Shown: positions 15,811-23,717 of the stretch, one piece after another | Position numbering within the stretch: the stretch's first letter is position 1 | Layout: each line of letters starts with the position of its first letter | The notes under the pieces: model-generated | Seen by the model: only the letters and a program-made list of their open reading frames with translations | Told to the model about the DNA's origin: nothing | Database searches by the model: none | DNA from: Chloroflexota bacterium | GTDB taxonomy: Bacteria; Chloroflexota; UBA5177 | Direction of reading: 5' to 3' | Assembly (NCBI GenBank): GCA_025449555.1 | Contig: JANWJD010000059.1 | Coordinates: 1-35,180, forward strand | Length of the DNA: 35,180 nt | Position numbers and translations under genes: made by a program

Positions 15811-18434
15811 GCACGCTTTCTCTCTACCTTCGTTACGCCGTTCGATCCTTTGTTCGGGGTCGCACGCGATCACTCTTCGGCGCCTTCTGCGTGGCCGTGG
15901 GCGTTGCTTCCATTGTGGCCCTCGGTCTCGCCGGTGGCAACTTCAAGTCGGCGGTCACAGCCAACGCCCAGAAGCAGAACCGCGGAGATGTGTCGATCGT
16001 CCCTCCCGCCTCGGGCTTGACGCTGCGACAAATTGGCCTGATCGAGCAGATGAAAGCACGCCGACAGATCACTGACTATACGACCACCATGCGGGATGAC
16101 GCATTGATCCGCGATTCCCGCCGGCAGTCCACGTCCACGGTGGGCAGTATCACGGGCGTCGATCCTCAAAAGTTCCCGTTCTACGACGCCGTGACAGCCG
16201 ATGCGCCCACCGGCGTTCCCCTGACACGGCTCCTCTCTCAACCGGGAGATGCGGTCGTGAGCCATAGCACCTTCGCGACCCTGCACCTGCGTCTGGGTGC
16301 GACGATCCATGTCGACTCTCGCCAGGGATTCACTCACGCCTACACCGTCACAGGCATCGTACCGGATAGTGCGATCGGCACCGGGTTGCAGGCGGCCCTG
16401 TTCGACGACTTCGTCATGGTGGATATCTCTTCGATGAAGGGTTACTTCCACGGACTCGATGTCGGCGCCACGAGCGTCTACCTCAAGACCAGCGACGCGG
16501 CGCACGCCGCCGGCGCCAAGCGCACCCTGACTCACACGCTGGAAGGGCTCAGCACGATCCAGACGGTAGCCGATGTGCAGAAGAGCTCCAACGACTCGGC
16601 GGCTTCCATGAACATCTTCTTCCGGATCTCAGGGTTGGTTGCGGTCATCATCGGTGGGATCGGCATTCTCAATACGATGCTGGTGGCCGCTCGCCGGCGC
16701 ACCAAGGAAATCGCGGTGCTCAAATCGCTCGGTCTGAAGGGCCGGCAGGTGATGGTGGTATTCACCCTCGAGTCACTGGTGCTGGCCACCGGCGGGGTAG
16801 TGGTGGGCGTGGCTCTGGGCATCGCCGCCAGCCTGGCGGTCAATGGAGTGACTGAGAGCATCTCCGCCTACTCGATTCCGTGGAGTCTCCAGGCAGGTCC
16901 AATCATTGCCGGGGCGGCGGTTGGTTTCGCGGCAACTGTCCTGTTCGGGTACTTCCCCATTCTGCGTGCCAGTCAGGCACGACCGGTGAGCGCCCTCCGC
17001 AGCGACAGCCTCGGTCTACCGAGACAGGGGAGAATTCGTACAGGGCTTCTGGTGCTCGGCCTGGCCGGCATCATGGGGTACCTGGCTGTGCTCTACACCG
17101 GGCTGGTCGCCGGCCCGCAGGCACTGTTGTACGGAATCATCGGCGGCATTGGCGCCCTCATCGCGGCCGGTGCGCTGACACAGTTGTTTGTGCTAATCGT
17201 GTGGGCGACGAGCAAGCTTCCCTCCATGGGACGGCTCTCGGCACGCATGGCCTTCCGTAGCATGGGCACCAACAAGCGGCGACTTGGCTCAACCCTGCTC
17301 GCCCTCTCCATCGGCATCCTCTCCATCGGCTCCAGCACCATCCTGGCCCAGAACATCAAGGATTTCGCCGCGCAGTCGATAAATAACACACAACACATAA
17401 ACGTCGCCATCCAGATGAGCCACAGCGCGGCAGCCACCAGTCGGCTTGACGCGGAGCTGCTCCGACTACCTGGCCTGGAGCAACGGAAGTATGGAGCGAT
17501 TGCAGGAGCGAGTGTGCTCGCGAGCGTCGACGGCACACCCACCGCGACCCTCGTCCGGCGGGCGCTGGCACACCACTCCGCAACCACGGACACTCTGCAG
17601 ACGGCAGCGGCAAAGATGCGCGGAATCGAGGGGCGTAATCTGGGGATCTCTCAATACACCCTCACGACCAAGGCGGGCAGAAACCTAGATAAGCGTGATG
17701 TCGGCACCGACCACATGGTCGTGTCAGCCGACGTCGCGACACCACTCGGCATCTCCGTGGGAAGCCGGCTGGTGTTCTCCGAAGGAAACAGCCACGTACC
17801 GTTCACGGTGGTGGGCATTGGGGCCAAGAACAACTTCACCATCTTCGGGGCCAACATCGCGGACCTGCACTATATGCAACGAATGGGTCTGACGACAGCC
17901 ACTCAATCACATGCGACCGTGGTCTACCTGCAGATCAAGGACAGCGCCTTGCAATCCGACATCACGGTCTTGCGGAGGGCCCTTCCCCACGCACTGGTGC
18001 TGGACCTTGGCAAATTCCTGACGATGTTCAACGGCGCCATCGATAAATTGGCACTCTTCCCCCAGATCATTGCGGCGCTTTCCCTCTTCGCCGGGGCTGT
18101 CATCATCGCCAACACGGTGGCGCTGGCCATGCTGGAGCGACGGCGTGAGATCGGCGTGTTGAAGGCAGTAGGCGCCAAGCGACGCACCATCCTTCAGTTC
18201 CTGTTCGTAGAGAACGCCATTGTAGGTTTCATCGGGGCCGGGGTTGGCGTCCTGCTCGCGATGGTGGTCACGGTCGTGGCAGATCAACAGCTCCTCAAGA
18301 TCAGCCCGAGTTTCAGCCTGGTGACGATTGTGCCCTTGATCGTGCTCGGGATGGCACTCTCCGTCGGAGCCGGGGCGCTCACCGCGTTGCCCGCCTCCAG
18401 CGAGAAGCCCATGAACGTGCTGCGGTACGAATAG
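15807..18434 (+). CDS. FtsX/MacB-type ABC permease with two FtsX domains
   Basis: This is an 875-aa membrane protein partnered with the preceding ATPase. Layout: an N-terminal helix (~21-43), a large extracytoplasmic MacB_PCD-like domain (~50-265), a first FtsX core of three helices (~268-398) containing RRRTKEIAVLKSLG, two further helices (~409-473), a second extracytoplasmic domain (~510-735) and a second FtsX core (~745-865) with ERRREIGVLKAVGAKRR. The matching cytoplasmic motifs in each core are the ATPase-coupling sites. This duplicated architecture lets one polypeptide replace the MacB homodimer, as in Gram-positive exporters. It is probably involved in efflux or lipoprotein/peptide handling. 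A strong hairpin 11 nt after the stop closes the operon. Confidence 0.92.
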   Translation: MSTLSLYLRYAVRSFVRGRTRSLFGAFCVAVGVASIVALGLAGGNFKSAVTANAQKQNRGDVSIVPPASGLTLRQIGLIEQMKARRQITDYTTTMRDDALIRDSRRQSTSTVGSITGVDPQKFPFYDAVTADAPTGVPLTRLLSQPGDAVVSHSTFATLHLRLGATIHVDSRQGFTHAYTVTGIVPDSAIGTGLQAALFDDFVMVDISSMKGYFHGLDVGATSVYLKTSDAAHAAGAKRTLTHTLEGLSTIQTVADVQKSSNDSAASMNIFFRISGLVAVIIGGIGILNTMLVAARRRTKEIAVLKSLGLKGRQVMVVFTLESLVLATGGVVVGVALGIAASLAVNGVTESISAYSIPWSLQAGPIIAGAAVGFAATVLFGYFPILRASQARPVSALRSDSLGLPRQGRIRTGLLVLGLAGIMGYLAVLYTGLVAGPQALLYGIIGGIGALIAAGALTQLFVLIVWATSKLPSMGRLSARMAFRSMGTNKRRLGSTLLALSIGILSIGSSTILAQNIKDFAAQSINNTQHINVAIQMSHSAAATSRLDAELLRLPGLEQRKYGAIAGASVLASVDGTPTATLVRRALAHHSATTDTLQTAAAKMRGIEGRNLGISQYTLTTKAGRNLDKRDVGTDHMVVSADVATPLGISVGSRLVFSEGNSHVPFTVVGIGAKNNFTIFGANIADLHYMQRMGLTTATQSHATVVYLQIKDSALQSDITVLRRALPHALVLDLGKFLTMFNGAIDKLALFPQIIAALSLFAGAVIIANTVALAMLERRREIGVLKAVGAKRRTILQFLFVENAIVGFIGAGVGVLLAMVVTVVADQQLLKISPSFSLVTIVPLIVLGMALSVGAGALTALPASSEKPMNVLRYE

Positions 18435-18444
18435 CGCTCCACTA

Positions 18445-18476
18445 CACGGGTCGGTCGCCGTGGCGACCGACCCGTG
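18445..18476 (+). terminator. Hairpin terminator after ABC exporter operon
   Basis: CACGGGTCGGTCGCC and GGCGACCGACCCGTG are perfect 15-bp complements separated by GT, starting 11 nt after the permease stop. The 3' tract (CATGCTTTGG) is poor in T. It may therefore act as a Rho-assisted or mRNA-stabilising hairpin, but its position makes termination the likely role. Confidence 0.75.
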
Positions 18477-18563
18477 CATGCTTTGGAGTTCGTGGGGATC
18501 TTGGTACGATCCGGTCCATTCGTGTCTCTAGCGGCAAAAGTATCTCGTGCCGCACACCCGCCT

Positions 18564-18634
18564 GCTGTGACGGCTGCTGACCCTACATTCGATCACCGAC
18601 GAAGTCGAGTTGCTCACCGCGTAGCCGTCACAGC
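18564..18634. repeat. 12-bp inverted repeat pair upstream of aldolase gene
   Basis: GCTGTGACGGCT (18564-18575) recurs as its exact reverse complement AGCCGTCACAGC (18623-18634), with 47 bp between. The pair lies 80-150 bp before the HpcH/HpaI aldolase start. Two opposed copies of one 12-mer suggest paired regulator sites or a long-stem RNA leader. I see no -35/-10 pair clear enough to place it relative to transcription. Confidence 0.55.
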
Positions 18635-18713
18635 GTACCATGGTGTAGATCAAATCTCGGTCCGAGGTGCGCGCACGCCCCGCCTGCACCCGGGGGCATC
18701 CAGCGGGAGCCGT

Positions 18714-19475
18714 ATGGGGAAACCATCTTTCAAGCAGCGCATTCGATCCGGCTCGCCGGCCCTCGGCACGCTTGTAACCGTCGGCTCCCCGGCTGTGGTA
18801 GAGGCGCTCTCCATGACGGGTCTCGACTGGCTGTTCATCGACCTGGAGCACGGATCCCTCGGCCTCGAGACGGCGGAAGATCTGGTGCGAGCGGTGCGCG
18901 GTGACTGCTACACGCTGGTCCGCATCCCCGAGAACACGCCGATCTGGATTCACAAGGCACTGGACATCGGTTGCGACGGGCTGATCGTGCCGATGGTGTG
19001 CTCTGAAGCCGAGGCACGGCGAGCGGTCGAACACGCGCGGTACCCACCAGTCGGCGTGCGGAGCGTCGGCGTAGCACGGGCGCATGGCTATGGGCTGGAG
19101 TTTGCGGCGTACGTGGCGAACGCGAACGAGCAGCTCACGGTGATCATTCAGATCGAGCACATTATTGCCGTGCGAAGCCTGGCCGGCATCCTGGACGTGA
19201 CTGGGATCGACGCCGTCCTGATCGGGCCGTACGATCTTTCCGGCAGCATGAATGTGTTGGGGCAAGTGAACCATCCTGCCGTGCAGGAAGCCATGACGGC
19301 GATTCGTGCCGCCTGTACGGAACGAGGTATGCCATTTGGCCTCTTCGTGCTCGATCCTGCCAGTGTACCGGCGGCGCTCGCCTCTGGGGTCAGCTTTCTC
19401 GCTGTGGGTACGGAGCTTTCCCTGCTGTTCGGCAGCGTGCAGTCGGTGCTCGACACGGCCCGTACGATTTCATAG
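18714..19475 (+). CDS. HpcH/HpaI family aldolase
   Basis: This is a 253-aa class II pyruvate aldolase of the HpcH/HpaI family (4-hydroxy-2-oxoheptanedioate or 2-keto-3-deoxy-sugar-acid type). Such enzymes split 4-hydroxy-2-oxo acids into pyruvate and an aldehyde, using a divalent metal. Visible family markers are His46 in FIDLEHG, Arg70 in LVRIPE, metal ligands Glu148 (IIQIEH) and Asp174 (IGPYDLSGSM), and the VGVRSVG loop. ATG 18714 is preceded by GGGAG at a suitable distance; the frame upstream to 18474 runs through the terminator and is not used. It stands alone between a terminator and a convergent DinB gene, so its pathway is not shown. The sugar-acid operon at 27558-35029 is a possible functional partner. 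Confidence 0.9.
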   Translation: MGKPSFKQRIRSGSPALGTLVTVGSPAVVEALSMTGLDWLFIDLEHGSLGLETAEDLVRAVRGDCYTLVRIPENTPIWIHKALDIGCDGLIVPMVCSEAEARRAVEHARYPPVGVRSVGVARAHGYGLEFAAYVANANEQLTVIIQIEHIIAVRSLAGILDVTGIDAVLIGPYDLSGSMNVLGQVNHPAVQEAMTAIRAACTERGMPFGLFVLDPASVPAALASGVSFLAVGTELSLLFGSVQSVLDTARTIS

Positions 19476-19490
19476 CAATGTCGTGGCCGA

Positions 19491-19510
19491 GCCGGCGACC
19501 GAGCGCCGGC
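19491..19510. terminator. Hairpin between convergent aldolase and DinB genes
   Basis: GCCGGCG (19491-19497) and CGCCGGC (19504-19510) form a perfect 7-bp stem with a 6-nt loop in the 65-bp convergent gap. A second small dyad CATCGT/ACGATG follows at 19514-19529. They may act together as a bidirectional terminator, but there is no T-run. Confidence 0.45.
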
Positions 19511-19540
19511 CCACATCGTCATTACGATGACGAGGCGGGC

Positions 19541-20050
19541 TCAATCCCCGGTCGCTCCATCGATGGACTGTCGGAGCAAATCGGCGTGACCGTTGTGCCG
19601 CGCGTAGTCCTCGATCATATGGACCACGATCCACCGCACCGAGACCGAGTCCCCCACGCGTTGCCTGGCGGCGAAATCGTCGAGGGACGGAATGCCGGCA
19701 AGTACCTCCCGTGCGATGTCACACTCGCGACGCCAGGTCGCTAATGCCTCGTTCGGATCTGCATCGTCCACATTATCGAAGTCACCATCGCGATCAGCCT
19801 CCGTGTAGTACAGCGGGGGAGCATCCCGTCCCGCGATGGTGCGCTGAAACCAGCTTCGTTCGACTTCCGCCATATGTCGAATCAAGCCTAAAAGGGAAAG
19901 CGTCGACGGCTGAACGGCGCGTCTTCGCAACTGTTCGGCAGAAAGTCCGTCGCATTTGAAAGCCAGCGTACCTCGGTGAAATTCGAGCCATGACTCGAGC
20001 ATGGCTCGCTCCGCGGCACTGAAGGGTGGATTGATGCGAGTGTCAGTCAC
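19541..20050 (-). CDS. DinB/DUF664-family protein
   Basis: This is a 169-aa member of the DinB four-helix-bundle superfamily, DUF664 branch. Relatives are metal-dependent thiol transferases such as mycothiol- or bacillithiol-linked enzymes, although most have no assigned substrate. The candidate metal ligands are visible: His59 in LIRHMAEVERSWF, and His152 and His155 in ARHNGHADLLR. Family members typically begin TDTRINPPFSAAERAMLE, so I chose the GTG at 20050; an ATG at 20104 would add 18 residues with no family support. The gene is monocistronic, divergent from the GntR operon and convergent with the aldolase. Confidence 0.87.
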   Translation of the reverse strand: MTDTRINPPFSAAERAMLESWLEFHRGTLAFKCDGLSAEQLRRRAVQPSTLSLLGLIRHMAEVERSWFQRTIAGRDAPPLYYTEADRDGDFDNVDDADPNEALATWRRECDIAREVLAGIPSLDDFAARQRVGDSVSVRWIVVHMIEDYARHNGHADLLRQSIDGATGD

Positions 20051-20159
20051 GAGCCATGCACCATCCCGGTTTGAATTGGCTCTCCAGTCTATAACCACAT
20101 GCAAGTCCTGTGTCCTTCAGCACGCTCACCCAAACCGTGGATGCACGCCGGAATGGTGG

Positions 20160-20188
20160 TTGACAAAGAGTGTCCCGAGCGATAGACT
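20160..20188 (+). promoter_or_regulatory. Promoter of ytrA-like ABC operon
   Basis: A consensus -35 TTGACA (20160-20165) is followed after 17 nt by TAGACT (20183-20188, 4/6 to TATAAT). Transcription would start near 20195, inside the left arm of the adjacent palindrome. This is the clearest sigma-70-type promoter in the window after the tRNA promoter. Confidence 0.75.
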
Positions 20189-20224
20189 TTATCTATCTTC
20201 CTAGAACTATAGGAGCATAGATAA
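20189..20224. promoter_or_regulatory. 36-bp operator palindrome for YtrA-like repressor
   Basis: The left arm TTATCTATCTTCCTA (20189-20203) and the reverse complement of the right arm, TTATCTATGCTCCTA (20210-20224), match at 13 of 15 positions around a 6-bp centre. The palindrome abuts the -10, covers the predicted +1 and includes the AGGAG ribosome-binding site (20211-20215) of the GntR gene. That placement fits autorepression by the encoded regulator. Confidence 0.75.
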
Positions 20225-20227
20225 GAC

Positions 20228-20620
20228 ATGATTACCTTCCGCCTCGATACTCGCTCGGGCCTTGCCCCCTACCTACAACTGGTGCAGCAGGTAAAACATG
20301 CGCTCCGTCTCGGCATGCTGGAAGTCGGGGACCAGCTCCCGACCATCAAACAGATCGTGGCGGAGCTGGCAATCAATCCCAATACAGTCCTGAAAGCCTA
20401 CCGTGAGTTGGAGCATGAAGGGCTCATCGAGAGCCGGCCCGGTCAGGGCACGTTCGTGCTCAAGACGCTGGCGGGTGCGTCGCTGCAGAGTCAAGCGGGG
20501 CTGCGTCGCTCCCTGCTGCTCTGGCTGCAGGAGGCTCAACAGGCTGGACTGGAGGAGGAGAGTATCCAGGCCCTCTTTCTGGATACTCTCCGTGAGTCCT
20601 TGAGGCGGGGTGTGGCATGA
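20228..20620 (+). CDS. YtrA-subfamily GntR transcriptional regulator
   Basis: This is a 130-aa regulator with an N-terminal winged helix (about 10-75; PYLQLVQQVKHALRLG, GDQLPTIKQIVAELAINPNTVLKAYRELE, GLIESRPGQGTFV) and a short helical C-terminal tail. The tail is too small for a ligand domain, which defines the YtrA group. Such proteins usually repress their own operon of ABC transporter genes and respond to envelope or antibiotic stress. ATG 20228 is 12 nt after AGGAG. The gene overlaps the ATPase start by 4 nt. The palindrome at 20189-20224 is the likely binding site. Confidence 0.93.
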   Translation: MITFRLDTRSGLAPYLQLVQQVKHALRLGMLEVGDQLPTIKQIVAELAINPNTVLKAYRELEHEGLIESRPGQGTFVLKTLAGASLQSQAGLRRSLLLWLQEAQQAGLEEESIQALFLDTLRESLRRGVA

Positions 20621-21525
20621 CCGGTGCGTTAGAGACGATGGGGCTGGGCAAGCAGTACGGCGATCTATGGGCATTACGTGATTGCACCTTGACTGTGCCG
20701 TCGGGCCGGGTCGCCGCGCTGGTCGGCCCGAACGGGGCAGGAAAATCGACCCTGTTGCAGCTTGCCTCCGGCCTGAACTATCCCAGCGCCGGTGTAGTAC
20801 GCGTATTCGGACTGTCTCCCCGGCAAGACCCTGGTCTGGTGCTTCCTCGCATCGGCTTCCTGTCGCAAGATCGTCCCCTGTATCGCGGCTTCACAGTGGC
20901 AGAGATGCTGACGATGGGAAAGAAATTGAATCCTCGTTGGGATGATGCACTGGCCCGTCGACGGCTCCAACACCTTGGAATCCCGCTGAAGCGTAAAGCA
21001 GGCAAGCTCTCTGGAGGTCAACAGTCGCAACTGGCGCTGGTTATGGCACTGGCCAAACGGCCAGAGTTTCTGCTGCTCGATGAGCCGGTGGCAACGTTCG
21101 ATCCGCTGGCACGGCGTGAGTTCTTGAGCATGCTGCTCGAAGCCACAGTGGAGGATGGGCTCACCGTCCTGCTCTCTTCCCACATCATCAACGATCTGGA
21201 ACGCATGTGTGATTACATCATCATTCTTTCAGCCGCCCGCCTGACGCTGGTCGGCGACATTTCAGAGGTGCTCGACCGGCATAAGCTCCTGATCAGCGTA
21301 CGCCGCGACACCGACGGATTGGAGCACCTCCACAACGTCGTGCAGGTGACTCACACCGAGCGACAAACAACCGTGTTGGCGCGAACGAACGGACACATCT
21401 GGGATCCCTCCTGGGAAGTACACGATGTGTCGCTGGAGGATATCGTGCTCGCGTACCTCGGCCAGCCCCAAAGGGATGTTCCCACGGTCACGATGGATCG
21501 TGCGGACGAAGAGGTGTTGCGATGA
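20617..21525 (+). CDS. ABC transporter ATPase (YtrB-like)
   Basis: This is a 302-aa nucleotide-binding protein with Walker A GPNGAGKST (37-45), a signature LSGGQQSQLALVMALA (from ~131), Walker B FLLLDEPVATFDPLARR and an H-loop in LLSSHIIND. The SQ spacing and the ~90-residue C-terminal extension resemble the YtrB/EcsA-like group serving ABC-2-type exporters. It overlaps both neighbours by 4 nt, so it should pair with the next protein. Its activity is likely efflux or drug/envelope protection, as in ytr operons; the cargo is unknown. Confidence 0.93.
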   Translation: MTGALETMGLGKQYGDLWALRDCTLTVPSGRVAALVGPNGAGKSTLLQLASGLNYPSAGVVRVFGLSPRQDPGLVLPRIGFLSQDRPLYRGFTVAEMLTMGKKLNPRWDDALARRRLQHLGIPLKRKAGKLSGGQQSQLALVMALAKRPEFLLLDEPVATFDPLARREFLSMLLEATVEDGLTVLLSSHIINDLERMCDYIIILSAARLTLVGDISEVLDRHKLLISVRRDTDGLEHLHNVVQVTHTERQTTVLARTNGHIWDPSWEVHDVSLEDIVLAYLGQPQRDVPTVTMDRADEEVLR

Positions 21526-22481
21526 TCTGGTTAACCTGGCGCCAACAACGATTGGAGACGCTGATCGGCGCTGCGCTGGCCTTCATGGTGACCGTACTCA
21601 TCATCAGAACTGGATTGGACTTGCGCTCGGCGTACAGCACGCTGCGCATTGGTTCCTGTCTGGGTCAACAACACCTGCAGGATCCAGCCTGCCAGAACGT
21701 CCTCAGCACCTTCCAGGACAAGATTCTGGGCCTCTCGAACCTTTCCACCTCTCTCACTTTTTTACCGCTGCTGGTGGGCGTGCTATTGGCCGCACCCATG
21801 GCACTCGAGATGGAGCAAGGGACGTTTCGCCTTGCCTGGACCCAGAGTGTCACCCGATCCTCGTGGCTGCGCGTACGGCTGACCCTGCTGATCGCTGCCG
21901 CTGCACTGTTCGGGCTGGGAATGGGAGCGCTCCTGACGTGGTGGCGCTGGCCGGCCGATCAAGTTCAGGGACGATTCGTCACCAACGCCTTCGACCTGGA
22001 AGGACCTGTCTTCGCGAGCTACACGCTCTTCGCACTCGCCCTGGGATTGACCGTGGGAGCGATGATACGGCGAACCGTTCCGACCATCGGCCTCACGCTG
22101 GTCACCTTCCTGGGCATACGTTTCGGCATCGAGAGCTGGATCCGTCCGCACTACATCCCGCCGATCCAGACCGCGTGGTTCTCCGGTCCTCCTCCCTTCG
22201 GCACGCTGGATTGGGTGGTCGACAAAGGGTCGACCTGGCGCGATGGGGCCGGCCACAAGCTCTCGTACGCCGATGTGACTGCCCTCTGTCCGGCTCCCAC
22301 GGGAGGAGTAAAGGACACGTATGTCGCGTGTTTGCACAGCCATCGGCTGAGCGAGTTCATCTATTACCATCCAGCCGGGCGTTTCTGGCTGTTCCAGGGC
22401 ATCGAGAGCGCCATCTTCGTCAGTCTCAGTATCGCGTTGCTGGCGGGAGCCGTGCGGTGGATGCGATACCGCGTCACCTGA
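21522..22481 (+). CDS. ABC-2-type membrane subunit of YtrA-linked transporter
   Basis: This is a 319-aa membrane protein with about six helices. It begins MIWLTWRQQRLETLIGAAL and carries the cytoplasmic stretch EMEQGTFRLAWTQSVTRS, typical of ABC-2 permeases found beside YtrB-like ATPases. A large extracytoplasmic segment (~210-285) sits before the last helix and contains two Cys (in ALCPAP and VACLHSH) that could form a disulfide. An N-terminal external loop has two more Cys (GSCLGQQ, DPACQN). It is the last gene of the operon and is convergent with the M24 peptidase gene (38-bp gap). Confidence 0.85.
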   Translation: MIWLTWRQQRLETLIGAALAFMVTVLIIRTGLDLRSAYSTLRIGSCLGQQHLQDPACQNVLSTFQDKILGLSNLSTSLTFLPLLVGVLLAAPMALEMEQGTFRLAWTQSVTRSSWLRVRLTLLIAAAALFGLGMGALLTWWRWPADQVQGRFVTNAFDLEGPVFASYTLFALALGLTVGAMIRRTVPTIGLTLVTFLGIRFGIESWIRPHYIPPIQTAWFSGPPPFGTLDWVVDKGSTWRDGAGHKLSYADVTALCPAPTGGVKDTYVACLHSHRLSEFIYYHPAGRFWLFQGIESAIFVSLSIALLAGAVRWMRYRVT

Positions 22482-22519
22482 GTTCCCCGGATGAACCGGA
22501 GATGGATCAGGTAGACTAC

Positions 22520-23704
22520 TTATCGCTCCAGGGCGATCGGGAACGGCGAGAGTAACTCCACGCCATCCTCGGCGAACGCGACGTTTTGCTCGAGCCGCAT
22601 GCCGCCGTAGCCCTCGGCGTAGAGGCCTGGCTCAACACTGCTCACCATGCCGGCCTGAATGCGCTCCGCGTTCCCCGGCCTGAGCATAGGATGGGGCTCG
22701 TGATAGCGGAAGCCGAGACCGTGGCCGGTGGCGTGGAAAAAGAGATCGGCGAAGCCGTGACGCTCGATCTGAGTGCGGGCCAGAGCATCTACCTCCCCGG
22801 CCGACTTCCCCGCACGCCCGCCCTCCATCACCGCATCCACCGCGGTGACGATCGCGTGATACATCTCGGTCTGCCGCTCGCTGGGCGGCCCGGCCACCAG
22901 CGTGCGCGTGAGATCGGACCAGTAGCCGTCCACGCTCGTGCCCAGTTCAAGTACGCCGAGGTCGCCGGTCTGCACCACCCGGGCGGAGGTGGTGGGATGC
23001 AACGAGTAGGCCAGCGCAGAACCGGGACCGGTCATGAGCTGTGCCCAGGCTCGAACGTGGCCCGCCCCTTCGAAGCCGATGCCACGACTCCTGATCGCGT
23101 CCTCAACTCCAGCGGCAATCTCGGCCTCAGTACGTCCTGCCTCGTACAGCTCGTGGAAAGCCCCCAGCCCAAACGCCGCCACGGCATTCGCACGGCGGAT
23201 TTTATCGAGTTCGTACGGTGTCTTGCAGGTACGCGCTTCGTCGAGCATCGGGACGGCATCCACCAGGTCGGCCTGGGGCGCGGCAGCGCGCATGGTGGCG
23301 CGCGTGGCGGCGCCCGGGAAAAACACGTCGCCCCCGCCATGCCCGGCGGCAACGACTTCAAAATCCTGCTCGATCCCGATCTTGCCTCGCTCAACACCTA
23401 ACGCCGGCAGTACGTCCGCCAGAATGCGTTGCACCGAGTCAAGTGGATCGGGCGTGCCAAGGATGCCGAAGCTATAGAACTGGACATCATCCGCCGCTTC
23501 TTCCGGAACTTCCTGGCGTTCGGTCTCGACCGCGATGAGCACCACCTCGCCCTCCCGTGGGACAACCGCAAAGGCGAAGCTGCTGACCGGCCAGTAACCG
23601 GTGAGGAGGAGAACGTTATCGGGCAGCCGGCACACGAGCGCATCGAGCCCGTGAGCGGCCATGATGTCACGATTGCGCGCGGCGCGCACTGGGTCAAGCG
23701 TCAT
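22520..23704 (-). CDS. M24-family Xaa-Pro peptidase with altered first metal ligand
   Basis: This is a 394-aa pita-bread-fold protein of family M24 (aminopeptidase P/prolidase/creatinase). The creatinase-type N-terminal domain (1-155) precedes the catalytic domain. The dinuclear-metal ligands map to Glu253 (VLELGTSV), Asp264 (GYWSDLTRT), His328 (HATGHGLG), Glu358 (SSVEPGLY) and Glu372 (MRLEQNV). In canonical prolidases the first is Asp, so Glu253 is a substitution; His, Glu and Glu are intact. Activity as a Xaa-Pro dipeptidase is likely but not certain. It starts 13 nt after the stop of the giant XRE regulator and probably shares its mRNA. GAGAGA upstream serves as a weak ribosome-binding site. 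Confidence 0.9.
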   Translation of the reverse strand: MTLDPVRAARNRDIMAAHGLDALVCRLPDNVLLLTGYWPVSSFAFAVVPREGEVVLIAVETERQEVPEEAADDVQFYSFGILGTPDPLDSVQRILADVLPALGVERGKIGIEQDFEVVAAGHGGGDVFFPGAATRATMRAAAPQADLVDAVPMLDEARTCKTPYELDKIRRANAVAAFGLGAFHELYEAGRTEAEIAAGVEDAIRSRGIGFEGAGHVRAWAQLMTGPGSALAYSLHPTTSARVVQTGDLGVLELGTSVDGYWSDLTRTLVAGPPSERQTEMYHAIVTAVDAVMEGGRAGKSAGEVDALARTQIERHGFADLFFHATGHGLGFRYHEPHPMLRPGNAERIQAGMVSSVEPGLYAEGYGGMRLEQNVAFAEDGVELLSPFPIALER

Positions 23705-23717
23705 GGAATGTTCTCTC

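Noticed and set aside
18528-19274. 248-codon minus-strand frame opposite the HpaI aldolase
   Set aside because: It lies antisense to a well-supported enzyme gene and shows no motifs or start signal.
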